Shown: one piece after another, positions 54,764 to 62,930 of the stretch
Position numbering within the stretch: the stretch's first letter is position 1
Layout of the letters: each line of letters opens with the position of its first letter
Source: Maribacter sp.
GTDB lineage: Bacteria > Bacteroidota > Bacteroidia > Flavobacteriales > Flavobacteriaceae
NCBI GenBank assembly: GCA_024643345.1
Contig: JAHENB010000007.1
Span: 9,455 to 73,454 of the forward strand
Length of the DNA stretch: 64,000 nucleotides
Reading direction: 5' to 3'
Notes under the pieces: generated by a model
Databases searched by the model: none
What the model was told of the DNA's origin: nothing
Seen by the model: the letters and a program-made list of their open reading frames with translations, nothing else
Translations under genes and position numbers: made by a program

Positions 54764-56773
54764 ATGGCAAAAGAAAATAATACAGGTCAAAAAAAACCAA
54801 GATTCAGTTCATGGTGGATATATGGGTTGATCATCGTCATGTTGATCGGTTTCCAATTTTTAAACAGTGAAAATTTTGCGAGCACAAAAAAAACCACCAC
54901 TTCCGAACTACAGGAATACCTCAGGAATGGTGATATCAGCAAGATACTGATCATCACCAATACGAATCAGGCCAAGGTTTTTCTCACCGATGAAGCGCTC
55001 TTAAAAGATGTCCATAAAGATGTCGCGCAAAAATCATTGCTCCCTTCAACTGGGGCCGTTCCGCAATACATACTCGATTATGGGGATCTGCAGATATTCC
55101 AAAGGGAAATTACGGACAGTAAAAAGGAGAACAACCTTGACACGGTGGTCGAATTCGATAAAGAATCGAACATCATCGGCAATTTGTTTATCAATATCCT
55201 ACCCTTTATCTTGATCATTGGTATTTGGATCTATCTCATGCGCAGAATGTCTGGTGGCGGTGGCGGTGGCGCTGGGGGTCAAATATTTAATATCGGCAAG
55301 TCAAAAGCCAAACTTTTTGACGAAAAAACCGATACCCGAACCTCTTTCAAGGATGTGGCCGGACTGGAAGGCGCCAAGGAAGAAGTGGAAGAAATCGTGG
55401 AATTTCTGAAATTTCCCGACAAATATACTTCCCTGGGCGGTAAGATTCCCAAAGGTGCTTTACTCGTAGGGCCTCCTGGTACGGGAAAGACGCTTTTGGC
55501 CAAGGCCGTGGCAGGCGAGGCAAAAGTACCTTTCTTTTCACTTTCCGGATCTGACTTCGTTGAGATGTTCGTTGGGGTAGGTGCTTCAAGGGTGCGTGAC
55601 CTTTTCAAACAGGCGAAGGACAAATCACCCGCAATCATATTTATCGATGAAATCGATGCCATCGGAAGGGCCAGGGGAAAGAATAACTTTACCGGCTCGA
55701 ACGATGAACGGGAAAACACTTTGAACCAGCTTTTGACCGAAATGGATGGCTTTGGCACCAATACCAACGTAATCGTATTGGCCGCGACCAACCGTGCCGA
55801 TGTGCTCGATAAGGCCCTCATGCGGGCAGGAAGGTTCGATCGCCAAATCTATGTTGACCTTCCGGACATCAAGGAACGTAAAGAAATTTTCGAAGTCCAT
55901 CTAAGACCTATAAAAACGGCGGAGACCTTAGATCTGGATTTTTTGGCCAGGCAAACCCCAGGGTTTTCGGGTGCAGACATTGCAAACGTTTGTAATGAGG
56001 CGGCCTTGATCGCTGCGCGAAAAGAGAAAAAAGCAGTTTCCAAACAAGACTTCCTTGATGCCGTTGATAGAATCGTTGGCGGTTTGGAAAAAAAGAACAA
56101 GATCATAACCCCAGGGGAAAAAAGAACCATTGCCTTTCATGAGGCGGGCCATGCCACGGTCAGCTGGATGCTGGAGCATGCAGCGCCTCTGGTCAAGGTC
56201 ACCATAGTGCCCAGGGGACAATCATTGGGAGCTGCCTGGTACTTGCCGGAAGAAAGGCTGATCGTTCGTCCCGAACAAATGAAAGATGAGATGTGCGCCA
56301 CCCTGGGAGGCAGGGCCGCAGAACGGGTTATTTTCGACCAAATATCGACAGGGGCGCTGAGCGATCTGGAAAAAGTGACCAAACAGGCTCGTGCCATGGT
56401 TACCATATATGGTCTCAATGATCAAATCGGCAACCTTACCTATTACGATTCATCGGGCCAAACCGATTATGGCTTTTCCAAACCATACAGTGAGGACACC
56501 GCACAAAAAATAGATAAGGAAATTTCGAAATTGATCGAAGAACAATATGCCCGGGCCATCGATGTCCTCAAAAAAAACAAGGATAAGTTGACCATTTTGG
56601 CCGAACGGTTATTGGAAAAAGAAGTGATTTTCAAAGAAGACCTTGAAAAAATATTCGGAAAGCGCCCTTTTGATAAGGAATTTGATGCACAAGGCCAGGA
56701 AATCATTAATAATGTAGAAGCAAGCTTGGAAGCTGAAAAGCCTTCCGAAGAAGTCAAAGAGGAAAAAAAATAG
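54764..56773 (+). CDS. ftsH: ATP-dependent zinc metalloprotease FtsH
   Basis: Inner-membrane AAA protease that degrades membrane and regulatory proteins. 669 residues. TM1 ~17-34, periplasmic domain, TM2 ~142-159, Gly-rich linker, AAA domain with Walker A GPPGTGKT (236-243), Walker B IIFIDEID (291-298), second region of homology NRADVLDKALMRAGRFDR (343-360), and zinc motif HEAGH (459-463). Complete. Often followed in Flavobacteriia by the LUD gene, as here. Confidence 0.98.
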   Translation: MAKENNTGQKKPRFSSWWIYGLIIVMLIGFQFLNSENFASTKKTTTSELQEYLRNGDISKILIITNTNQAKVFLTDEALLKDVHKDVAQKSLLPSTGAVPQYILDYGDLQIFQREITDSKKENNLDTVVEFDKESNIIGNLFINILPFILIIGIWIYLMRRMSGGGGGGAGGQIFNIGKSKAKLFDEKTDTRTSFKDVAGLEGAKEEVEEIVEFLKFPDKYTSLGGKIPKGALLVGPPGTGKTLLAKAVAGEAKVPFFSLSGSDFVEMFVGVGASRVRDLFKQAKDKSPAIIFIDEIDAIGRARGKNNFTGSNDERENTLNQLLTEMDGFGTNTNVIVLAATNRADVLDKALMRAGRFDRQIYVDLPDIKERKEIFEVHLRPIKTAETLDLDFLARQTPGFSGADIANVCNEAALIAARKEKKAVSKQDFLDAVDRIVGGLEKKNKIITPGEKRTIAFHEAGHATVSWMLEHAAPLVKVTIVPRGQSLGAAWYLPEERLIVRPEQMKDEMCATLGGRAAERVIFDQISTGALSDLEKVTKQARAMVTIYGLNDQIGNLTYYDSSGQTDYGFSKPYSEDTAQKIDKEISKLIEEQYARAIDVLKKNKDKLTILAERLLEKEVIFKEDLEKIFGKRPFDKEFDAQGQEIINNVEASLEAEKPSEEVKEEKK

Positions 56774-56829
56774 ATAAAGTCGATCACATTATTCTTAAAA
56801 AGAAATATAACGCATCGCACGATCATTAA

Positions 56830-57441
56830 ATGGGGATATTCGACAAATTATTTGGCGGCGGCAAAAAAAAAGGTTCTAAACTCATTGCAGAAACCAGGGG
56901 TGAACACATGCCCGACCTCAACATTCCCGTCGATGAAAAGTTTACCATCCATTTTAAAAAAAATGGCGGTAAATTCCTATACTGCGATTCATTTTCCGAG
57001 GTATTACAATCGCTAAAAAGTATCGTTTCCGAGAATGCATGGGAAAATAGTCCATTCTTCGTTTTAAATCCTGCCTTGGAGGAGAAATTTTCCAAAGAAA
57101 AAATCCTGTTTACCGATAGAAAAAAAGAAAGTGCGGTCTTTTTTACCACCTGTGAGCATTTGATCGCTCAAAACGGTTCTATTTTGGTATCCTCAAATCA
57201 ATTGAAGGAGAACAAACTCAGTGAACTTCCCGACAATTTGATCGTCTTCGCCACCACGAGCCAATTGGTTGGGTCGATTGGAGAGGGTCTCAAAAAAATC
57301 AAAAAGAAATATGGGCAGCAGATTCCTGCCAATATTACAACTATAAAGCATTTTCAAGCAACGGATAGCAATACGGATGATTTTTTGACCTACGGGAGCA
57401 GTTCTAAAAATTTGTATCTTTTGCTTTTGGAAGATCTATAA
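56830..57441 (+). CDS. LUD domain protein (LutC/YkgG family)
   Basis: 203 residues. The conserved FDKLFGGGKKKGSKLI N-terminus and C-terminal LUD signature (VFATTSQLVGSIGEGLKKIKKKYGQQIP) match the lactate-utilisation LutC-like fold. LutC partners (LutA/LutB) are absent, so a lactate role is uncertain. Sits 56 bp after ftsH and 1 base before cdsA. Confidence 0.85.
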   Translation: MGIFDKLFGGGKKKGSKLIAETRGEHMPDLNIPVDEKFTIHFKKNGGKFLYCDSFSEVLQSLKSIVSENAWENSPFFVLNPALEEKFSKEKILFTDRKKESAVFFTTCEHLIAQNGSILVSSNQLKENKLSELPDNLIVFATTSQLVGSIGEGLKKIKKKYGQQIPANITTIKHFQATDSNTDDFLTYGSSSKNLYLLLLEDL

Positions 57442-57442
57442 A

Positions 57443-58252
57443 ATGAGGGAAATCTTAAGACGTGCATTGACGGGGGCATTATTTATTATTTTATTGCTTT
57501 CCGCCATCTTCCTAAGTTCTGATGCCTTTGATTTTCTGATCATGATTTTTGGCCTTGCCTGCATATATGAATTCAAGCGTTTGGTGGGCCTCCAGGGATA
57601 TTACATCTTTTTAGCCTATTTGTCGCTCTGGTGGGTGTTTATCTATCTGATCAAGGAACATGACAAAGTACCGATCAATATTTTAATGACGGTCACTATA
57701 GCAGTGGATATTGCCATGATCTATTTTTTGTTTTCAAAAAAACCCAGTACCATAACCCGGTACAACAGGTTCATTGCTGGCCTTTTTTATATCGGTGGCG
57801 GTTGCATTTTCCTTACAATGATCCCTTATAAGAACAATGAATTTTCAAAGTTCTTGATTATGGGTATTTTTATTCTCATTTGGGTCAACGATTCCTTTGC
57901 CTATTTGGTCGGACGAAGTTTTGGAAAAACCAAACTTTTCCCTACTGTTTCACCCAAGAAAACCATAGAAGGTGCGATCGGCGGGCTGTTCTTTGCCATA
58001 GCCGCGGCTTTTTTGCTGGCCCGCTATGAACCTTCCATCAGCGCCCCGCAATGGATACTCTTGGCCTTGGTGATCGTAATATCAGGGGATTTGGGCGACT
58101 TGGTCGAATCGAAGCTCAAAAGACTTGCAGGAGTAAAAGACAGTGGTGCCCTTTTGCCAGGACATGGCGGCATGTTAGATCGATTGGACAGTTTGGTTTT
58201 TGCCGCTCCCTTTGCTTATTTAACCTTAACCCTCTTTACCTATGTTTCATAG
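57443..58252 (+). CDS. cdsA: Phosphatidate cytidylyltransferase
   Basis: Makes CDP-diacylglycerol, the branch-point of phospholipid synthesis. 269 residues, ~8 membrane segments. The C-terminal CDS signature is present as KLKRLAGVKDSGALLPGHGG, and the Mg/CTP-binding Asp in NDSFAYLVGRSFGKTK. The stop codon overlaps the psd start by 11 bases. Confidence 0.95.
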   Translation: MREILRRALTGALFIILLLSAIFLSSDAFDFLIMIFGLACIYEFKRLVGLQGYYIFLAYLSLWWVFIYLIKEHDKVPINILMTVTIAVDIAMIYFLFSKKPSTITRYNRFIAGLFYIGGGCIFLTMIPYKNNEFSKFLIMGIFILIWVNDSFAYLVGRSFGKTKLFPTVSPKKTIEGAIGGLFFAIAAAFLLARYEPSISAPQWILLALVIVISGDLGDLVESKLKRLAGVKDSGALLPGHGGMLDRLDSLVFAAPFAYLTLTLFTYVS

Positions 58253-58910
58253 AGAAGGCCAAAATATAATACTGACGACCTTTTTTCTGGTGGTTGCCAC
58301 CATTCTGATCTCAGAGTTCATCATTGTCATACCCTGGTTAAAATGGTCGCTGCAATTGGTCGCTTTGATCATCTTGGTAACGATACTTCAATTTTTTAGA
58401 AATCCAAAGCGTACCATAAAGCGAAACTTTGACGAAATTCTTGCCCCGGTCGATGGAAAGGTAGTTGTAATCGAGGAAGTGATGGAAACCGAATATTTCA
58501 ATGACAAACGCTTACAGATTTCCATTTTCATGTCGCCCATTAATGTGCATGTAACCCGGTATGCCGCCAGTGGGGAAATAAAATATTCGAAATACCATCC
58601 CGGAAAATACCTTGTGGCTTGGCATCCCAAATCGAGTACGGAGAACGAGCGTACCACGGTAGTCATACGCACCCCAAAATTCGGGGATATACTTTATCGG
58701 CAAATTGCCGGCGCCATGGCCAGACGCATCATCAATTACGCAGAAGTTGGCGACAGTGTGCAACAGGGAGAAGATGCAGGTTTCATTAAATTTGGCTCAA
58801 GGGTTGATTTGTTGTTACCTTTGAATAGTGCCGTTACGGTGAAGCTAAAGCAGTCGGTGGTCGGTGGTAAGACCTGTATAGCGACATTAGCCAAAAAGGA
58901 TGACAAATGA
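58242..58910 (+). CDS. psd: Phosphatidylserine decarboxylase
   Basis: Produces phosphatidylethanolamine. 222 residues, short type. Two N-terminal membrane segments (8-29 and ~35-51), then the proenzyme. It self-cleaves at Gly185-Ser186 in KFGSRVDLLLP, and Ser186 becomes the pyruvoyl group. His residues in FMSPINVHVTRY and KYHPGKYLVAWHP form the active site. Overlaps cdsA and the ACBP gene at both ends. Confidence 0.95.
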   Translation: MFHREGQNIILTTFFLVVATILISEFIIVIPWLKWSLQLVALIILVTILQFFRNPKRTIKRNFDEILAPVDGKVVVIEEVMETEYFNDKRLQISIFMSPINVHVTRYAASGEIKYSKYHPGKYLVAWHPKSSTENERTTVVIRTPKFGDILYRQIAGAMARRIINYAEVGDSVQQGEDAGFIKFGSRVDLLLPLNSAVTVKLKQSVVGGKTCIATLAKKDDK

Positions 58911-59154
58911 TAAACTACATATAAGGTTTTCCAAGGCCGTTGAGTTCATCAATAACTACACCCAGCCTTTGCCTGCAGACGTTCTGTTGAAGCTTTATGC
59001 CTATTACAAGATTGCCAGCGAGAACAAGAACAACCCCGGGAGCAAGACCCCTTTGATCAATGCATTTAAGGCAAATGCCCTGATACAAGCCAAGAACATG
59101 GACCAAAAAGCGGCCATGTTGAATTATATTAAATTGGTAAAAACTTTGAAGTGA
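58900..59154 (+). CDS. Acyl-CoA-binding protein
   Basis: 84 residues, a four-helix bundle that binds long-chain acyl-CoA. The motif YAYYKIASENKNN corresponds to the ligand-binding YxLYKQA helix, with KNMDQKAAMLNYIKLVKTL at the C-terminus. It overlaps psd by 11 bases, so it belongs to the cdsA-psd transcript and probably buffers acyl-CoA for phospholipid synthesis (inference). Confidence 0.9.
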   Translation: MTNDKLHIRFSKAVEFINNYTQPLPADVLLKLYAYYKIASENKNNPGSKTPLINAFKANALIQAKNMDQKAAMLNYIKLVKTLK

Positions 59155-59190
59155 GAAGTATCTTTCCACTCTTTTCTTGAGTGGGGACGT

Positions 59191-59952
59191 TCATTCATAA
59201 AGATCATCCAAATCAGCCTTACAGAGATCAAAAAAAAGATCGCCCATTTTCTCCGTGACATCCTTAAAAAAGCGTTCCCCTTTTAAGTCGGTTGATTTAT
59301 GGGGATTGCCGACTCCGGTGTCTTCACTTATTTTTGACCACTGGCGCTCGGCCCAAACCCAACCTTCCGAAAATGCCTTGATCTTATATTTTTTGTCTTT
59401 TCCATCGCCCCATTTTTCCCTGGGCAATACCAGTTCAGGTTTAAGGTACAGCATCAAACTAGTTTCCATTTCGTCTGCATGATCGCCCTTTTCTTCAAAA
59501 TAAAGGGATTTGTCCATTGCCTGGAACCAATTCGAAAAACTGATGAACATATCGGGAAATTTCAAGCCCAACTCCCGAACCAACGGTTTGAAGTTATTAC
59601 CGCCATGACTGTTGAAGATCAAAAATTTTCTGACCCCCTGCCTATCGAGAACGGCACAGATATCAGACAAGATGGCGAATTGTGTGCTAGGATTCAGGTT
59701 GATATCCAAATAAATATCAGACTGTCCTGTATTGACCCCGAATGGAATTGAGGGCAAAACAATAGGTTTTGCTCCTTTTTCCCAAGCCAATTTAGCCGCT
59801 TCGGCAGCAAGCAAATCGCTTTCATAAACATCGGTAGCATAGGGTAAGTGAAAGTTATGGGCCTCTGTAGCGCCCCACGGCAAAACCGCCAATTCAAATT
59901 TCGCATGTCTAAGGGCTTCCCAATTGGTTTCGGCTAAAATATAGGGTCTCAT
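59191..59952 (-). CDS. Creatininase family protein
   Basis: 253 residues from the ATG at 59950-59952. Amidohydrolase of the creatininase/FAPy-deformylase type. Metal ligands are visible in AVLPWGATEAHNFHLPYATDVYES (Glu, His, Asp), in IFNSHGGNNFK (His, Asn) and in KGDHADEMETSLML (His, Glu). These are the zinc positions of the family. Substrate in Flavobacteriia is unknown. Its 3' end faces the ACBP gene. Confidence 0.9.
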   Translation of the reverse strand: MRPYILAETNWEALRHAKFELAVLPWGATEAHNFHLPYATDVYESDLLAAEAAKLAWEKGAKPIVLPSIPFGVNTGQSDIYLDINLNPSTQFAILSDICAVLDRQGVRKFLIFNSHGGNNFKPLVRELGLKFPDMFISFSNWFQAMDKSLYFEEKGDHADEMETSLMLYLKPELVLPREKWGDGKDKKYKIKAFSEGWVWAERQWSKISEDTGVGNPHKSTDLKGERFFKDVTEKMGDLFFDLCKADLDDLYE

Positions 59953-59956
59953 AATC

Positions 59957-59970
59957 AATTCAATTGAATT
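59957..59970. repeat. 14-bp perfect palindrome upstream of the creatininase gene
   Basis: AATTCAATTGAATT is self-complementary, 4 bases before the start codon on the minus strand. It might be an operator; alone it could also be chance in AT-rich DNA. Confidence 0.4.
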
Positions 59971-60394
59971 ACTAAATTAAGAAGTATGAGGGTAATAAAT
60001 TGAAATCATGAATAAAACCTGCTGATGGGCTCCTAATTTTTTCTCCCTTTTTTATGCTTTCATTCTTTCAATGCCGCGGTATTCAAATTATCCGCAATGG
60101 AAAAAACCCAAAATACGGCACCTATACACCAATATATATTTTCTTCCCAAATCGCACTAAGATTCGATCGCTGCCTATCGATGGATTACCTGCCCCGTTA
60201 TTCAGGGGGTTGGGGGACCTGCCTTATTAATCCTCTTACTGCAAAAAATATTATGCCATGATTGCATATATCAATCATTAAAAAAACTAATTTGGCCGGA
60301 AATATCCTTGATTTCATACATTATTCGGAAAGTATCCATACGACCCTCCCAGCACTTCCAGAGAAAAGCTTCAGAGCAACCCATACCCTAATTT
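59971..60394. other. AT-rich spacer with possible gene remnant, before an outer-membrane operon
   Basis: 424 bases without a recognisable gene. On the minus strand an open stretch at 60060-60184 reads like part of a membrane protein (ends FWVFSIADNLNTAALKE) but has no start codon and a stop just upstream; it may be the tail of a decayed gene. A 53-codon plus frame overlaps it. I see no clean promoter for the gene at 60395. Confidence 0.35.
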
Positions 60395-61303
60395 ATGGCC
60401 CAAAAAATTGCCCTTTATCCATATATAGTGATGTTTTTGTTCACCCAATTTTCCATGTCGCAGGGACCTCTTGATGGCTTCCTTAAAGGCCAGGGCAATA
60501 TCGTCACGGCCATCTCCTTCAGTCATGAATCTTTCGACCGTTATTACGTAGGAAATCAAGGGACGATCAACCGTAATTTAGGAACGATTGGAACAAATTC
60601 GGCAAATTTATTCGTAGCTGGAGGATTAACGGAATACTTGGATCTCGTCCTAACCCTACCGTACATCAGTACCTCAGCATCAGAAGGTTTTTGGTCGGAT
60701 CAACATGATTTTCAGGATATCGCAGTCTATTTGAAAGGCAGCCTGTTTAAGTTAACCGTACCTGATCAAAGTCAACTTCAACTGTTGGCGGCAGTCGGGG
60801 TCACTACGCCCCTCACGGATTATATCGCAGACGCCCCAGTATCTATTGGCAACCAGTCAACCCAGATCGAAACACGTCTTATCGGACATTTCAAAAGTAT
60901 CAAAGGAATCTTTGTGACCTCACAATTCGGGTATATAAAACGCAATAACATCACCTTGGACAGGGAATTTGAAATCAGTGTCCCCGATGCTTGGGACTAT
61001 GTTCTGAGAACAGGGGGCAGTTATAAAAAATTGTATGTCGACGGATGGTTCCAATACCAAAATTCCAGATCCGGTACCGATATTGGTCCAGGCGTACCTT
61101 TTCCGAGCAACGAAATTGACTACACGAGGGTGGGTTTCACCCTATATCATCCGTTACCGTTAATGAACCATTTCGGTATTTCCCTCGGAGCTGCATTTAC
61201 ACTCAATGGAAAAAATATCGGCGATTCGAACCGCATCAGTGGTGCCTTAATTTATGAATTCAGTACCAAAAAATCTGCCCCACAAAATAAAAAGTCGTCA
61301 TGA
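60395..61303 (+). CDS. Putative outer-membrane beta-barrel protein
   Basis: 302 residues. N-terminal signal peptide (ends near FTQFSMSQ). The body has repeated amphipathic strands rich in Tyr/Phe and Gly (VAGGLTEYLDLVLTLPYIS, RSGTDIGPGVPFPSNEID, FGISLGAAFTLNGKNIG) and a terminal strand ALIYEF, which fits a channel-forming outer-membrane protein, perhaps related to the MetA/phenol-degradation type. No exact family. Its stop overlaps the next gene by 4 bases (ATGA), so it is coupled to a haloperoxidase-like lipoprotein. Confidence 0.68.
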   Translation: MAQKIALYPYIVMFLFTQFSMSQGPLDGFLKGQGNIVTAISFSHESFDRYYVGNQGTINRNLGTIGTNSANLFVAGGLTEYLDLVLTLPYISTSASEGFWSDQHDFQDIAVYLKGSLFKLTVPDQSQLQLLAAVGVTTPLTDYIADAPVSIGNQSTQIETRLIGHFKSIKGIFVTSQFGYIKRNNITLDREFEISVPDAWDYVLRTGGSYKKLYVDGWFQYQNSRSGTDIGPGVPFPSNEIDYTRVGFTLYHPLPLMNHFGISLGAAFTLNGKNIGDSNRISGALIYEFSTKKSAPQNKKSS

Positions 61304-62811
61304 GCCTGCAACGTAAAAAAATTCAATTTATCGTTTTTGTGCTATTATTGGCAACGGCCTGTAAGGAAGACATTCCAATAGAGGAGGCCCTTCCGGTGCA
61401 AATGCCAATTTCCCAGGATGTAAATGCCGGTGATTGGCAGACTGTTATGGACTATGATTATTTGTCCAATTCTTCAATCCCAATGCCGGCTGACATCAAT
61501 TCCGCAACATATCGTGCAGAGTTGGATCTTTTGGTCGAAACAAGCAATGCAACAACAGTCGAACAACAATCGAGAGTTGATTTTTGGGGTGCAGGTGGCG
61601 TTATGAGATGGAACCAATTGTTGCGAAAACTGGTAGCGAAATACAATTTGCCACTACCGGTGGGCAGCATACCCGATCCTGAAAAGCCGGTCGCAAGCCC
61701 TCCATTTGCCGCACGGGCTTACGCCTTGCTGAGTGTTGGCCAACACGACGCACTTATTGCTGCCTGGAAATTAAAATACAGTGTAAACAGGCCACCACCG
61801 GATATGAGCGAACCGTTGATCAAAAGGTCACTCCCTTTGACCAACCTTCCGTCATTCCCATCGGAGCAAGCGGTAATCGCCGGTGTTTCGAAAAAGATCC
61901 TTACCGCCTTGTTCCCGTTTGAGAAAGCCAATATCGAGTCCATAGCTATTGAGCATCTCAATACAATCGGTTGGGGCGGTACCGGTACTGAAAGTGATAT
62001 TATCGCGGGAAACCTCTTGGGAGATGAAGTTGCGAACATTATCCTTGCCCGAGCAAAAACCGATCGGATGGCCCTTGCCAGAGATCCTGAAAAGACCTAT
62101 TTGGACTATTTTGACATCGATGTTGCCACAGTGCCCAATCCTTGGATGAGCATCTCCGATCCCCCCACGGACCCACTCTTGCCCATGTTCGGAAGGGTAA
62201 AAACCTGGTCGGATTCCACAGAAGTCTTTTCGGCCCTCCCCCCACCACCGCCCATGGTTGGTTCGGTAGCATTTGAGGAAGATATCGCAAATGTATATCA
62301 TATAGCCAAGAATAGATCACGGGAGCAATGGCGGATTTCCGATTATTGGGCCGACGGTGCTGGCACCTATACCCCACCGGGCCATTGGAACCAAATTGCT
62401 GAAAAGTTGATTATTGGGTCGAAATGGAGCGAGGTTCGAACGGCCCGCGCCTTATCGTTGATCAATAGGGCCATGCTCGATAGCGGTATCCTATGTTGGT
62501 ATGCCAAGTATAAATATTATGTGCCCAGACCCTCCCAGATCAATCCCGATATAAAAACCTCCACCGGCATCCCTAACTTTCCTTCCTATACCTCAGGCCA
62601 CTCCAGCTTTTCTGCCTCGGCGGGGACCATATTGGGATATTTGTTCCCTGACCAAAAAGAAAACCTCATCAGCCAATACGTTGAGGCAGGGGACTCTAGA
62701 GTATATGGGGGAATTCATTATATGTTTGACAACATCGAAGGTAGAAAATCGGGCATTCTCATTGGGGAACTAATAATCGAAAATGCCTTATCGGACGGCG
62801 CCGACGACTGA
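61300..62811 (+). CDS. Vanadium-dependent haloperoxidase / PAP2-superfamily lipoprotein
   Basis: 503 residues with a lipobox (LLLATAC; Cys21). Three PAP2 motifs are complete in the C-terminal half: KYKYYVPRP (K-x6-RP), PSYTSGHSSFSASAG (PSGH region) and SRVYGGIHYMFDN (SR-x5-H-x3-D). The N-terminal ~330 residues are the helical region seen in vanadium-dependent haloperoxidases and related lipid phosphatases. Which reaction it performs, halogenation or dephosphorylation, cannot be read. Coupled by ATGA to the upstream outer-membrane protein gene. A secreted, membrane-bound location follows from the lipobox. Confidence 0.9.
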   Translation: MSLQRKKIQFIVFVLLLATACKEDIPIEEALPVQMPISQDVNAGDWQTVMDYDYLSNSSIPMPADINSATYRAELDLLVETSNATTVEQQSRVDFWGAGGVMRWNQLLRKLVAKYNLPLPVGSIPDPEKPVASPPFAARAYALLSVGQHDALIAAWKLKYSVNRPPPDMSEPLIKRSLPLTNLPSFPSEQAVIAGVSKKILTALFPFEKANIESIAIEHLNTIGWGGTGTESDIIAGNLLGDEVANIILARAKTDRMALARDPEKTYLDYFDIDVATVPNPWMSISDPPTDPLLPMFGRVKTWSDSTEVFSALPPPPPMVGSVAFEEDIANVYHIAKNRSREQWRISDYWADGAGTYTPPGHWNQIAEKLIIGSKWSEVRTARALSLINRAMLDSGILCWYAKYKYYVPRPSQINPDIKTSTGIPNFPSYTSGHSSFSASAGTILGYLFPDQKENLISQYVEAGDSRVYGGIHYMFDNIEGRKSGILIGELIIENALSDGADD

Positions 62812-62930
62812 GCAATCGCATTCATATCAATGAATTTTTACTTGAAGCGACCCTAATTCTTGTTTGCTATTACATGGCCGTTTGCCAAATTTCCTGGCCA
62901 TGCCAATATGCAACAAAAAACAGGGTGGTT

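Noticed and set aside
59166-59184. Hairpin CCACTC/GAGTGG between the acyl-CoA-binding and creatininase genes as a terminator.
   Set aside because: Only 6 bp with no T-run on either strand.
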